A stretch of 51,717 bases of DNA from Bacteriovoracaceae bacterium (GTDB lineage: Bacteria > Bdellovibrionota > Bacteriovoracia > Bacteriovoracales > Bacteriovoracaceae). The stretch spans positions 1-51,717 of the forward strand of contig CANFHC010000021.1 of assembly GCA_947446575.1 (NCBI GenBank). The letters run 5' to 3'. Position numbers and translations under genes: made by a program. Positions 8,365 to 16,111 of the stretch are shown piece by piece. Every line of letters starts with the position of its first letter. Position 1 is the stretch's first letter. The notes beneath the pieces are model-generated. The model was not told the DNA's origin. It did not search any database and saw nothing but the letters and a program-made list of their open reading frames with translations.

Positions 8365-10119
8365 TTAAAAATTCTTTAACAATTCAGCTTTTTTAGCATT
8401 ATCAATATTTAGGTATTGAACATAGTCATGTGAAAAATCTGAGTTATGGTAGTTTTTTAACCATCCTTGCTCAAGCGTGTAGCTCTGACGGTGTAAACCA
8501 AATAGAGACACAACTTCTTCTGCTAAGAATTTATTTAATTTTTCATACTTAGCTGTACGAGCTGGAGAATCTTGCATTGAAACCGCATCTTCAAATTGCT
8601 TATTGAATTCTGGGTTATCATAGTTAGATCCGTTAGCTCCTGGCGATTTATTTGGTCCGTAGAAAAGTTGTAAAAAGTTTTCAGCATCTGGATAATCTGC
8701 CATCCATGCAAGACCATAAATTTCTACCGCTTTCTTTTTTACTTTCGCTTGGAATTCCGGCCACGGACTAGTTACGATTTTAATCTTAACTCCAATTTGA
8801 TCCATTTGTTTTTGGAAGAACTCTCCACCTTGTCTTGAAGTAGTTGAATCTGGAATATCGTATTTTAATTCTGGAAGACCAACTCCTCCTGGGTACCCAG
8901 CTTCTGCTAAAAGTTTTTTAGCAAGATCAAGATTTGGACCTTTAAATGGGTTGATATATTTTGGATCGTTTCCAGAAACCCCTGGTGGAATAACTGATTG
9001 AGCAGGGAAAGCAGTATTGTTATAGAAAAGAGCATTGTCTTTTTTATTATCAAAAGCTGCATACATTGCTTGTCTTAGTTTTTTATTGTGGAAAAGTTTA
9101 TTTTCCATATTGAAAGCAGTGTAAGTAACATCAAGTCCTGGAGTAATTTCTAAAACAATTCCTTTTTTAACTAATTCTTCTGAAAGTTTATTGTCCTTGA
9201 TAGCTGTTGCAAAGTTATCCTTTGGAATGCCCGTAATATCAACTTCACCTTTATTGAATTTTAACCATCTTGGTTGATCTTCTTTAATGATGTGAACAAC
9301 AATTTTATCAACTAGTGGAAGTTTCTTTCCAGCATCGCCTAATAAATGTTGAAGTTGTGGAGAAGCTTCTTTCGGGTAGAACTTCTCTCTGAAAGTTGGG
9401 TTTTTTGTATAAGTAATTTGCTTACTTTGATCAAAAGAAGGAAGTGAATATGGCCCTGTTCCAACCGGGTGGTTGATGAATTCTTTACCGTATTTAGCAA
9501 CAACTTCTTTAGCAACTACATAAGTAAATGGCATCGCTAGTGAGTAGATAAATTGAGGATTAATTTTAGCAAGAGTAAATTGTAATGTGTACTTATCAAC
9601 TGCTTTTAAACCAACTACATCTTCATCGTAATTTGTCGTTGGAAGTTTTGCGTTCCTATCTCTCCATTCATTTAGTCCTTTGATTTTTCCATCAAGAACC
9701 CACCATCCAGTTGATACAGTTTTAGCATCAGCAAGACGTTTAACTGAATAAACAAAGTCTGAAGCTTCAATTTCACGTCCTTTTCCACCAGGAAAAGCAG
9801 CGTCATCTTGAAACTTAACGCCTTTTAAAATTTTAAAAGTATAAGTTAAACCATCTTTTGATACTTCCGGCATTGCTTCCGCAAGATTGGGAATTAATTC
9901 ATAAGGAATTTTTAACCAATGATATTGTAATAATCCTTCATAAATTTTTGAAATTTCTCTCCCTGAATAAAGATCGTCAGCTTGAATAGGATCAAACCCT
10001 TTAATCTCTGCTGGACTAACTAAATTCAAAACTCGCTCGTTGGCATCGCGTTTTTTAGCACACCCACTAACAAGCATAATTGAACTGATCACAAGTAAAA
10101 AAATGTTACGCATTTTCAT
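8365..10119 (-). CDS. oppA: Peptide-binding lipoprotein, solute-binding family 5 (OppA/DppA type)
   Basis: Captures peptides outside the inner membrane and delivers them to OppBC. 584 residues. An N-terminal signal peptide ends in a lipobox (LVSGC, Cys at about residue 20), so the protein is lipid-anchored rather than freely periplasmic as in E. coli. Family 5 features include the KGFDPIQADD opening, the GLTYTFKILKGVKFQD segment and the GTGPYSL motif. The start at 10119 has a well-placed AAGGA seven bases upstream. First gene of the operon; a candidate promoter is at 10159-10188. The peptide importer sits in the same window as several peptidases, consistent with a protein-consuming lifestyle (inference). 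Confidence 0.93.
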   Translation of the reverse strand: MKMRNIFLLVISSIMLVSGCAKKRDANERVLNLVSPAEIKGFDPIQADDLYSGREISKIYEGLLQYHWLKIPYELIPNLAEAMPEVSKDGLTYTFKILKGVKFQDDAAFPGGKGREIEASDFVYSVKRLADAKTVSTGWWVLDGKIKGLNEWRDRNAKLPTTNYDEDVVGLKAVDKYTLQFTLAKINPQFIYSLAMPFTYVVAKEVVAKYGKEFINHPVGTGPYSLPSFDQSKQITYTKNPTFREKFYPKEASPQLQHLLGDAGKKLPLVDKIVVHIIKEDQPRWLKFNKGEVDITGIPKDNFATAIKDNKLSEELVKKGIVLEITPGLDVTYTAFNMENKLFHNKKLRQAMYAAFDNKKDNALFYNNTAFPAQSVIPPGVSGNDPKYINPFKGPNLDLAKKLLAEAGYPGGVGLPELKYDIPDSTTSRQGGEFFQKQMDQIGVKIKIVTSPWPEFQAKVKKKAVEIYGLAWMADYPDAENFLQLFYGPNKSPGANGSNYDNPEFNKQFEDAVSMQDSPARTAKYEKLNKFLAEEVVSLFGLHRQSYTLEQGWLKNYHNSDFSHDYVQYLNIDNAKKAELLKNF

Positions 10120-10158
10120 TTAAAAATCCTTTTTATGCAAAATAGAATTGAACTTGAA

Positions 10159-10188
10159 TATATATCTAGGATGTGATGCGTTTGTCAT
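10159..10188 (-). promoter_or_regulatory. Candidate promoter of the opp operon
   Basis: Minus strand: -35-like ATGACA (10183-10188), 18-bp spacer, -10-like TATATA (10159-10164), about 40 bases before the oppA start. Only partial matches to the sigma-70 consensus in an AT-rich stretch. Confidence 0.4.
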
Positions 10189-10225
10189 TTTTTTAGGCAA
10201 TTTTTTTTTACAACGCAGCGTGCTT

Positions 10226-10825
10226 TTAGCGGTCGCAGCTTTGAGGAACTAGATACAGAGTCATTATGGGATCAGTACTTGATGGGGCTGTAAGAAAAAT
10301 TTTAAAAACTGTGCGCTCAAAGAAGGTTTCGTTTTCAGAAAAATTATCCACCTCGAATTTGTAATGAGGGGTTACTCTAAAAAGCCCGAAGTGACCATTG
10401 CCTGAAGTTGAAGTAAAGTGGGTTGGATACGTTCCGGCCGCTCTATAGCGGACAAAGTCAGAAGCAAAAACAAAAAATTCTTCTATTGTTTTTACAACTT
10501 GGTCGCGGTCAGAGCGCTCGCCTACTCGTTCACGCAAAATTTCAATTAATTCAGACTTTCCAATTTGTTTAGAAACTTCGCTTGGATTTAAACTAAGGCT
10601 TACTTTTGTTTCTCCTATAATTGGAAAATCAAGGACGAGATCAAATAAATTTTTTGTACGATTAACTTGGGACTCGTAACCAAAAGTGTATTTTGATCCC
10701 ACTAATTCGATGCGGCCTTTTCCGGAACTTTCCAGGCAGATTTTTTTAAATTTTTTATTAAGGTATGCATTGCTTTGGGTGTCCGTGCCAACCGGTGTGG
10801 TGGTTGCACACGAACATAAAAGCAA
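10226..10825 (-). CDS. Small lipoprotein of unknown function
   Basis: About 199 residues, ending in an exported-looking domain with a conserved SCDR end. The N-terminus is the tail of a lipoprotein signal (LLLLCSC, Cys as lipid acceptor). The only conventional start in frame is TTG at 10825, which leaves just three residues before the first Cys. The frame continues upstream through IRIQIIGLLLLC, a good lipoprotein signal with an arginine, but only ATC, ATA or ATT codons could start it. The true N-terminus therefore probably overlaps the end of the TPR gene (stop at 10834) and uses a rare start. Co-transcribed with the TPR lipoprotein. No family recognised. Confidence 0.72.
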   Translation of the reverse strand: MLLCSCATTTPVGTDTQSNAYLNKKFKKICLESSGKGRIELVGSKYTFGYESQVNRTKNLFDLVLDFPIIGETKVSLSLNPSEVSKQIGKSELIEILRERVGERSDRDQVVKTIEEFFVFASDFVRYRAAGTYPTHFTSTSGNGHFGLFRVTPHYKFEVDNFSENETFFERTVFKIFLTAPSSTDPIMTLYLVPQSCDR

Positions 10826-10833
10826 AAGACCAA

Positions 10834-12684
10834 TTATTTGGATTCTGATGCAGGTAAACGAACTTTTTCGACATCGCCTAAGATTTTTAATACGTCCTCT
10901 TTGTCCGCTTCAACTTTTGCTTGCTTTAGAGCTTCTGTTAAATACTCTTTTGCTTTATCAAAATAATTGAGGCGTTGGTAAATCATTCCAAGGTGCTTAG
11001 TGATAATAACATCGCTTTTTACTAACTCAAATGCTTTCTTTGCTTCTGCTAGAGCTTCTTTAAATTTTCCAGTCTGGAAATAATACCAAGCAAGCGAGTC
11101 GCGAATATATCCGTCATCAGGGCGCAATTTAACTGCTTTTGTAATATAGGCAAAGGCTATATCTAAGCGTTCATTTTTTTCTAAATATGAATAGCCTAAG
11201 AAGTTAAGGGCATGAGCGTTGTTTGGATCTTTATCTACAATGGCCTGAACGAGAGATCTCGCTTCTAGATACTGACCGTCTTTTTCCATTAAAGATGCTA
11301 AGTAATAACTATGGGATTCTGTAAAACCTTTATGTGACTTTACTGCGGCCATAGTTTCAATGGCCTTCTTGTATTGAAAAGTATCTTCAAAAAAACTGGC
11401 CTGTAACATTTTAAATTCCACAACACTTTCATCGTGATCTTTTATACGCTCTTCAGTGAAGCTCATGAATTTCCCAATCGCTTCTCCACTTTTTTTCCCT
11501 TGAACAAAATCTTCACGTGCAACAGCCCCCATCATTTGTCCGACTTGCACACCAGCGTCTCCAAACAAAGCAGAGCTCGCTGGAATGCGCTTGAAATAAT
11601 CAATGGCCTCTGGATAATGATTCGTTTGTTGATTTAAAGCACCAAGGTAATAAATCACTTTATCTGATTCAGGAACAACTGTTAAAACTTCTTTAAAAAG
11701 ATTAGTAGCTTCATCATATCTGCCCGAATCAGAATATAATAATCCTAAACGAACTTTTAAATTGAGGTCTGTATTATCGATAGAGCTTAATGTTTCAGCA
11801 TATGGAATAACGTCTGCGTTTTCTTCCATTGAAAATAGGACTGTAACCAAGCGAGAAAGAACTGCCATATTTGTGCCGTTACCTTCGTCATCTAAAAATT
11901 CTTTATAAACTTTAACGGCCTTTTTTAAATCTTCTTTTTCTTCGTAAAAAGCCCCAAGAGCTAAAGCAGCTTGAGCATAAGAATGATCCATAGTTAATGA
12001 TTTTTCGAAAAATTTACGAGCTTCAGGTTTATGGCCTCTTTCGTATTCAATTTTTCCTCTATAAAAAGAGTAAACCGGGTCATCTTTACTTTTTTTCTCG
12101 CATTTAGATAAAAGCGCGTGAGCTTCTTTATATTTCTTTTCACCAGAAAAAGATTTGGCCAGAAATAAGCATGCTTCTTCAGCATCAGCACTTGTGTTGA
12201 TAATTTTTTGATAAGTTTCGCGTGCTAAAACGGGCTTTTCTAAGGCAGCATAGACACCTGCTAAAATCAGTCCAATTGAATCATCTTTATAATGAGATTC
12301 AACAAACACTGTTTCTAGAATTTTTTCTGCTTCTTTTAACTCACCAATGCGAATGAGCTCGATAGACAATTTTCTTTTTAAGAAAGAATCATTAGGCTGA
12401 AGATCCACGACATATTTAAAAATCTGGGAAGCCGTTTGGTAATCACCGCGAATTGAAGCATCGTTGGCCTTAATAAATAAATCAGTGGCAAGAAACTCCG
12501 AAGCTCTGCCGCCTAGGGATTTTGCCTTATTGACCATATCTTTTAGATCATCACTTTTAATTCCTAATTCTTTAGCGGGATCTGAGGCCTTAGCTACAAC
12601 TACAACATGATCACTTATGGGCATTTGTGAACAGGCCATTAGGGTAAAAGAAGTTGCCAGTAATGAGTTTTTTAAAAAGCGCAT
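10834..12684 (-). CDS. TPR-repeat lipoprotein
   Basis: About 616 residues. A start at 12684 is preferred over the ATG at 12702 because AGGGA sits seven bases upstream and the product then begins MRFLKNSLLATSFTLMACS, a good lipoprotein signal with lipobox LMAC. After the lipid-anchored Cys come many tetratricopeptide repeats, seen for example in SLTMDHSYAQAALALGAFYE, DLNLKVRLGLLYSDSGRYDE and DPNNAHALNFLGYSYLE. TPR arrays bind proteins; membrane-anchored ones often help assemble envelope complexes or cell-surface polymers. The C-terminal repeats most resemble those of general TPR lipoproteins of predatory and other delta-type bacteria. A second small lipoprotein follows directly, perhaps a partner. 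Confidence 0.88.
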   Translation of the reverse strand: MRFLKNSLLATSFTLMACSQMPISDHVVVVAKASDPAKELGIKSDDLKDMVNKAKSLGGRASEFLATDLFIKANDASIRGDYQTASQIFKYVVDLQPNDSFLKRKLSIELIRIGELKEAEKILETVFVESHYKDDSIGLILAGVYAALEKPVLARETYQKIINTSADAEEACLFLAKSFSGEKKYKEAHALLSKCEKKSKDDPVYSFYRGKIEYERGHKPEARKFFEKSLTMDHSYAQAALALGAFYEEKEDLKKAVKVYKEFLDDEGNGTNMAVLSRLVTVLFSMEENADVIPYAETLSSIDNTDLNLKVRLGLLYSDSGRYDEATNLFKEVLTVVPESDKVIYYLGALNQQTNHYPEAIDYFKRIPASSALFGDAGVQVGQMMGAVAREDFVQGKKSGEAIGKFMSFTEERIKDHDESVVEFKMLQASFFEDTFQYKKAIETMAAVKSHKGFTESHSYYLASLMEKDGQYLEARSLVQAIVDKDPNNAHALNFLGYSYLEKNERLDIAFAYITKAVKLRPDDGYIRDSLAWYYFQTGKFKEALAEAKKAFELVKSDVIITKHLGMIYQRLNYFDKAKEYLTEALKQAKVEADKEDVLKILGDVEKVRLPASESK

Positions 12685-13152
12685 TTGCCAGTCCCTCGGC
12701 ATTTAAGAGAATGATCTCTCTCTTAATCTTTTTCGAACTTCTATAGGGAATCTTTAAAGAAATGAGACCGAAAATAGGAAAAGGGACGTTTTTTGCGCAA
12801 TGTTCCTAATACTTGATTTAATTGCATTATTAAAAAATTGTCGGACATCCATCAAAAATTGTTTGGAAATTTGTTTGACAGCATCAATTTAAAATTGTTA
12901 TTTCATGGCGTGCATCGCCTGAGAGCCGCGAAAAAAACGAAGTAAAAGCCCTAAGTGTTTAATTTTGTTAATGTTTGACTCAGTCACCGTAAGAACTCAA
13001 AAACAGTGACCCAATTCAATAAACGCGAGTGAAAAAAATACTCAACGGTGAGTTTATAACGAAAAAATATGATAGAAAACTTACGGCAATTCGCCGCTAA
13101 AGCAATCTTCAGAGAGATCTACATAGACTCTCTTTAAAAATAGGGGAATAAA
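12685..13152. other. 468-bp gene-free region upstream of the PhaR-like gene
   Basis: No open frame of note on either strand. The left half is very AT-rich and would hold the promoter of the minus-strand TPR operon. The right half holds a candidate plus-strand promoter (12875-12903) and several short inverted repeats: GGCG/CGCC near 12908, GTCAC/GTGAC (12983-13010), ACTCA-ACGG-TGAGT (13040-13053), CGGC/GCCG near 13084 and AGAGAG/CTCTCT (about 13109-13135). These could form a structured leader of about 250 nt or a small RNA. No known riboswitch class was recognised. Confidence 0.5.
12875..12903 (+). promoter_or_regulatory. Candidate sigma-70-type promoter
   Basis: Perfect -35 TTGACA (12875-12880), 17-bp spacer, -10-like TTATTT (12898-12903). 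If used, it gives a leader of roughly 240 nt before the PhaR-like start codon at 13153. Confidence 0.5.
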
Positions 13153-13518
13153 ATGAGCGACGTTAGAATCATTAAGCGCTACCAAAACAGAAAACTTTAT
13201 GACACTCACCAATCTTGCTACGTGACTCTTGAAGAGATCGCGCAAATTATTCGTGAAGGTAACGAAATCCAAGTTATCGACAACAAAACTAAAAATGACA
13301 TCACTTACATTACTCAAATCCAACTTTTATTTGATCAAGAGAAAAAATCAACTAGAGCTGGAGATGTTGAACTTCTTAAGCGCGTAATCCGTTCTGAAGA
13401 AGGTACTTTTACTGGTCACATCAAAGCTCTTGAAAAGAAACTTGGTGGAGACTTAGCTGTTCCTTTCATGGCAAACGAGTCTAACTCTGCTATTGAAACT
13501 ACAACTACTTTAAACTAA
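13153..13518 (+). CDS. PhaR-type regulator (PHB/PHA accumulation regulator DNA-binding domain)
   Basis: 121 residues. Residues 5-65 (IIKRYQNRKLYDTHQSCYVTL and following IREGNEIQVIDNKTKNDIT) closely match the N-terminal DNA-binding domain of PhaR, which in PHA-making bacteria represses phasin genes and senses polyester granules. The C-terminus is short and lacks the usual longer region. A strong Shine-Dalgarno (AGGGGAATAAA-ATG) fixes the start. No PHA synthase, phasin or depolymerase is in the window, so the regulon may differ; in such bacteria PhaR-like proteins may act as more general regulators (inference). Downstream is an outer-membrane barrel gene. Confidence 0.88.
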   Translation: MSDVRIIKRYQNRKLYDTHQSCYVTLEEIAQIIREGNEIQVIDNKTKNDITYITQIQLLFDQEKKSTRAGDVELLKRVIRSEEGTFTGHIKALEKKLGGDLAVPFMANESNSAIETTTTLN

Positions 13519-13523
13519 AATTC

Positions 13524-13562
13524 TAAGCATTAGTCCTCTTTAAGAAAGGTCCTTAATGCTTA
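13524..13562 (+). promoter_or_regulatory. Inverted repeat covering the start of the outer-membrane protein gene
   Basis: Perfect 9-bp arms TAAGCATTA (13524-13532) and TAATGCTTA (13554-13562). The loop carries the Shine-Dalgarno AAAGG and the right arm contains the ATG at 13556. No U tract follows, so it looks more like a translation-control hairpin than a terminator. Confidence 0.45.
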
Positions 13563-14248
13563 AAAAAATGTTAAATAGAGTTTATATTGCACCCGTCTTA
13601 ATGGCGGGTGTTTTTATTTGTGCTGCCCCTAGGGCCCTTCGTGCCGACGATAAACAGGTTAAACCAAACATTCATCAACTCACTAGCGATAAAACTGCCA
13701 AAAAAGTTAATGATGATATCCCATCTGGAAACGATCAACGCATTCCAGGAGAAGTTCATAAACATTCATTGGGAATTGGAATTGGGCAAACATTTTTACG
13801 TTCTGATTTAGCAGATAATGGAAATGATAAAATCACTCCCGATCTCTACTATACATACTCTGCTAGCTACTCTTTTGATTTTGTCGCCAATGCTCACTAC
13901 TCGTCTCACTCTTATTTAAATCGTGAAGCGACTATAAAGGGACTTGCTTTAGCAATAAAAGGAAAAGGATTTCAATTCGACGCTTTTTCTCCCTTTGTTC
14001 TTGGAGGATTTGGATTTTATCTTCCAAGTGTGAAGAGAATTTATAACGGCATTCCAACTGATACGAGATCACAATTAGTTTTTGGTGTAAACGTCGGAGC
14101 TGGAGTTGAATTGAGATTAAATAATGAAGTTACCGTGGGAGTTATCGCTCATTACCACGACCCATTTGATGTTCGCCAAGATGTCGGACCTGTGCTTGAA
14201 GGATCTTATATGAAGCTTTTGATTATTGCTTCATATACATTTAACTAA
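13556..14248 (+). CDS. Predicted outer-membrane beta-barrel protein
   Basis: 230 residues with a signal peptide (VYIAPVLMAGVFICAAPRALRA, cleavage after about residue 30). The mature part starts with a polar linker, then repeats of alternating polar/non-polar strands (HSLGIGIGQTFLR, YTYSASYSFDFVANAHYS, SPFVLGGFGFYLP, FGVNVGAGVELRLNNEVTVGV) and ends KLLIIASYTFN. This resembles an OmpW/OmpA-type eight-stranded barrel. The start at 13556 has AAAGG six bases upstream, but an internal ATG at 13568 is also possible. The ArsA-like gene begins one base after its stop codon, so the genes are coupled; the barrel may or may not be functionally linked to the ATPases. Confidence 0.8.
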   Translation: MLKKMLNRVYIAPVLMAGVFICAAPRALRADDKQVKPNIHQLTSDKTAKKVNDDIPSGNDQRIPGEVHKHSLGIGIGQTFLRSDLADNGNDKITPDLYYTYSASYSFDFVANAHYSSHSYLNREATIKGLALAIKGKGFQFDAFSPFVLGGFGFYLPSVKRIYNGIPTDTRSQLVFGVNVGAGVELRLNNEVTVGVIAHYHDPFDVRQDVGPVLEGSYMKLLIIASYTFN

Positions 14249-14249
14249 A

Positions 14250-15053
14250 ATGACACCTGTATACCATCGCCTCTATATATTCACTGGTAAAGGGGGCGTT
14301 GGAAAAACCACGGTTGCAATGGCGTTTACAAAATACCTGCAATCACAAAATTGTAATGTGAAATATAATTGTTTTCACCAAAGTCCTGAACGGGCCTTGC
14401 AGCAAGAATTAAACTTACCCACTATCGAAATGAAAATTGAAACTAGTGCTGAGGTTTATATTGGACGGAAATTAAATTCACAGACTATTGCTTCATGGAT
14501 TATGAAAACACATTTTTTCAAATCGTTATTTCAAATGATCCCAGGCCTAGGGCACATGATTCTTCTAGGGCATTTAATAGAGCAATTGGAAAAAGATCCG
14601 TCGCTCATTATCGTTTTAGATTCACCAGCCTCGGGGCATGCACTCACGATGTTTGAATCTTCTTCAAATTTTAAAACAATTTTTAAAACGGGATTAGTCG
14701 TCAAAGACATAGATAAAATGCAGCACTTTTTAAAAGGTGAAAACAATTTAAAAACTCATGTTATCACCCTGGCGACAGAGCTTTCTTTATCTGAAGCAAG
14801 TGATCTAAAAAGTGAACTCGACAATAATCTTCCAGACACAGAAGCGCATTCGGATTTAATTGTGAATGATAGTTTTAAAAAATACTTGGATTTAAATCTC
14901 ATTAATGAAGATGTACTTCCTTCTTTTTTAAAACAAAAAGTAGAACTCGAAAAAGAAATCGTCAAAAATCACTTTTCACTTCCACATATAGATCAAGCAA
15001 AACCATCTCAGGTCGTTACAGAACTAACTTCTTACATGGTGGAGTTGGTATGA
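14250..15053 (+). CDS. ArsA/Get3-like P-loop ATPase, subunit with signature lysine
   Basis: 267 residues from the ATG at 14250, one base after the preceding stop; an in-frame start at 14226 would overlap the barrel gene and adds nothing conserved. SIMIBI-class ATPase: deviant Walker A GKGGVGKTT (residues 12-20) with the dimer-sensing signature Lys, and a switch segment VLDSPASGHALTM like the DTAPTGHTLR of ArsA/Get3. Known relatives are arsenite-efflux ATPase and the tail-anchored-protein chaperone Get3, plus paired actinobacterial homologues. No arsenite pump or ars regulator is present, so arsenic efflux is unlikely. It overlaps the next, related gene by ATGA, implying a heterodimer. Confidence 0.85.
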   Translation: MTPVYHRLYIFTGKGGVGKTTVAMAFTKYLQSQNCNVKYNCFHQSPERALQQELNLPTIEMKIETSAEVYIGRKLNSQTIASWIMKTHFFKSLFQMIPGLGHMILLGHLIEQLEKDPSLIIVLDSPASGHALTMFESSSNFKTIFKTGLVVKDIDKMQHFLKGENNLKTHVITLATELSLSEASDLKSELDNNLPDTEAHSDLIVNDSFKKYLDLNLINEDVLPSFLKQKVELEKEIVKNHFSLPHIDQAKPSQVVTELTSYMVELV

Positions 15054-16102
15054 AAATTCCTTTAAAAAAGGTTGAGCTTTTTTGCGGAACAGGTGGCGTT
15101 GGCAAGACAACAATAGCGACTGCTAGAGCTCTATCGCTTGCGATGTCTGGGAAAAAAGTTTTACTCATTACAATCGATCCAGCAAAACGATTAAAACAAA
15201 TTTTAAACATGCAGGATAATAATGATGGAGTGATAAGTACTATTTCTCTTGATCTATTTGGATACGGAAAAGATAAATCATTTGATGCCATGCTGATGTC
15301 TCCTGGAGCAACTCTTCGCCGTTTGGCTGTAGAAAAAAACCTACATGCAGAATTTGAATCTGATATTATCAAGACCCTTTCACGCCCTTACGGGGGAATG
15401 AATGAAATCATGTCTATTATTGAGGTTCAAGCTCAGTTGGATAAAAATCTATATGACACGATTATTCTAGATACTCCCCCTGGAAAACATTTCATCGACT
15501 TTTTAGAATCTTCTGAAAAAATCAAAAACTTTTTTGATAAATCGTTTTTGGAAATCTTTGAATATTTGGGGAAAAATATAACCAGTGGTGGTAGGGCCCG
15601 AAATTTTATTTCAATGATCGTTTCTACTGGAATAAAAAAGCTTTTAAGTTATTTAGAAGATGTAACTGGTGCGGACTTTGTTCGCGAATTTATCGATGCT
15701 GTTTTAGCTTTATATAAATGTAAAGATTCATTCCTAAGAGCACTACAATTCCAAGAAGAACTAAAGAAAATCACTTTCTCTAATTGGTTTTTAGTAACTT
15801 CAGTAGAGCAGCAAAAAATGAATGAAGCGCAAGATTTAAAGCGAGAAGCCGGCGTTTTTTTACATGAAGATCATTTCTTAGTTATGAACAAGTGCCTAGG
15901 TACTTTTTTAAATGATTGGATCCCAACCGGGTCTGTCCTTACCCGCCTAAAACAATCAATGATTAAGCGCGAATCGGACCTTCAAGACTTCGCTAGTAAT
16001 AACTTTTCAAACGTATTAAAATTTCATGAAATTAACCACCCTTCTCCACTCGAGCACGTAAAAGAATTGGCTCGAATGTTTTTGGATCAAACAGATCAAT
16101 AG
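15050..16102 (+). CDS. ArsA/Get3-like P-loop ATPase, partner subunit lacking signature lysine
   Basis: 350 residues. Walker A is GTGGVGKTT (residues 13-21): the P-loop Lys is present but the signature Lys of the deviant Walker A is replaced by Thr. Then VLLITIDPAKRLKQIL, the ArsA-family switch-like IDPA motif, and DTIILDTPPGKHFIDFLES. It overlaps the upstream ArsA-like gene by 4 bp (ATGA) and has GGAG five bases before the start. One subunit with and one without the signature Lys predicts an asymmetric heterodimer, as described for some bacterial paired ATPases. The gshA gene follows after 9 bp. Substrate unknown. Confidence 0.86.
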   Translation: MKIPLKKVELFCGTGGVGKTTIATARALSLAMSGKKVLLITIDPAKRLKQILNMQDNNDGVISTISLDLFGYGKDKSFDAMLMSPGATLRRLAVEKNLHAEFESDIIKTLSRPYGGMNEIMSIIEVQAQLDKNLYDTIILDTPPGKHFIDFLESSEKIKNFFDKSFLEIFEYLGKNITSGGRARNFISMIVSTGIKKLLSYLEDVTGADFVREFIDAVLALYKCKDSFLRALQFQEELKKITFSNWFLVTSVEQQKMNEAQDLKREAGVFLHEDHFLVMNKCLGTFLNDWIPTGSVLTRLKQSMIKRESDLQDFASNNFSNVLKFHEINHPSPLEHVKELARMFLDQTDQ

Positions 16103-16111
16103 GAACATTCC

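Noticed and set aside
13153-13518. Evidence of polyhydroxyalkanoate metabolism from the PhaR-like gene
   Set aside because: No PHA synthase, phasin or depolymerase in the window; the DNA-binding domain alone does not show PHA synthesis.
14250-16102. Arsenite efflux ATPase (arsA) function
   Set aside because: No arsB, arsD, arsR or arsC neighbours and no typical arsenite-binding Cys set was seen; family name kept but function left open.
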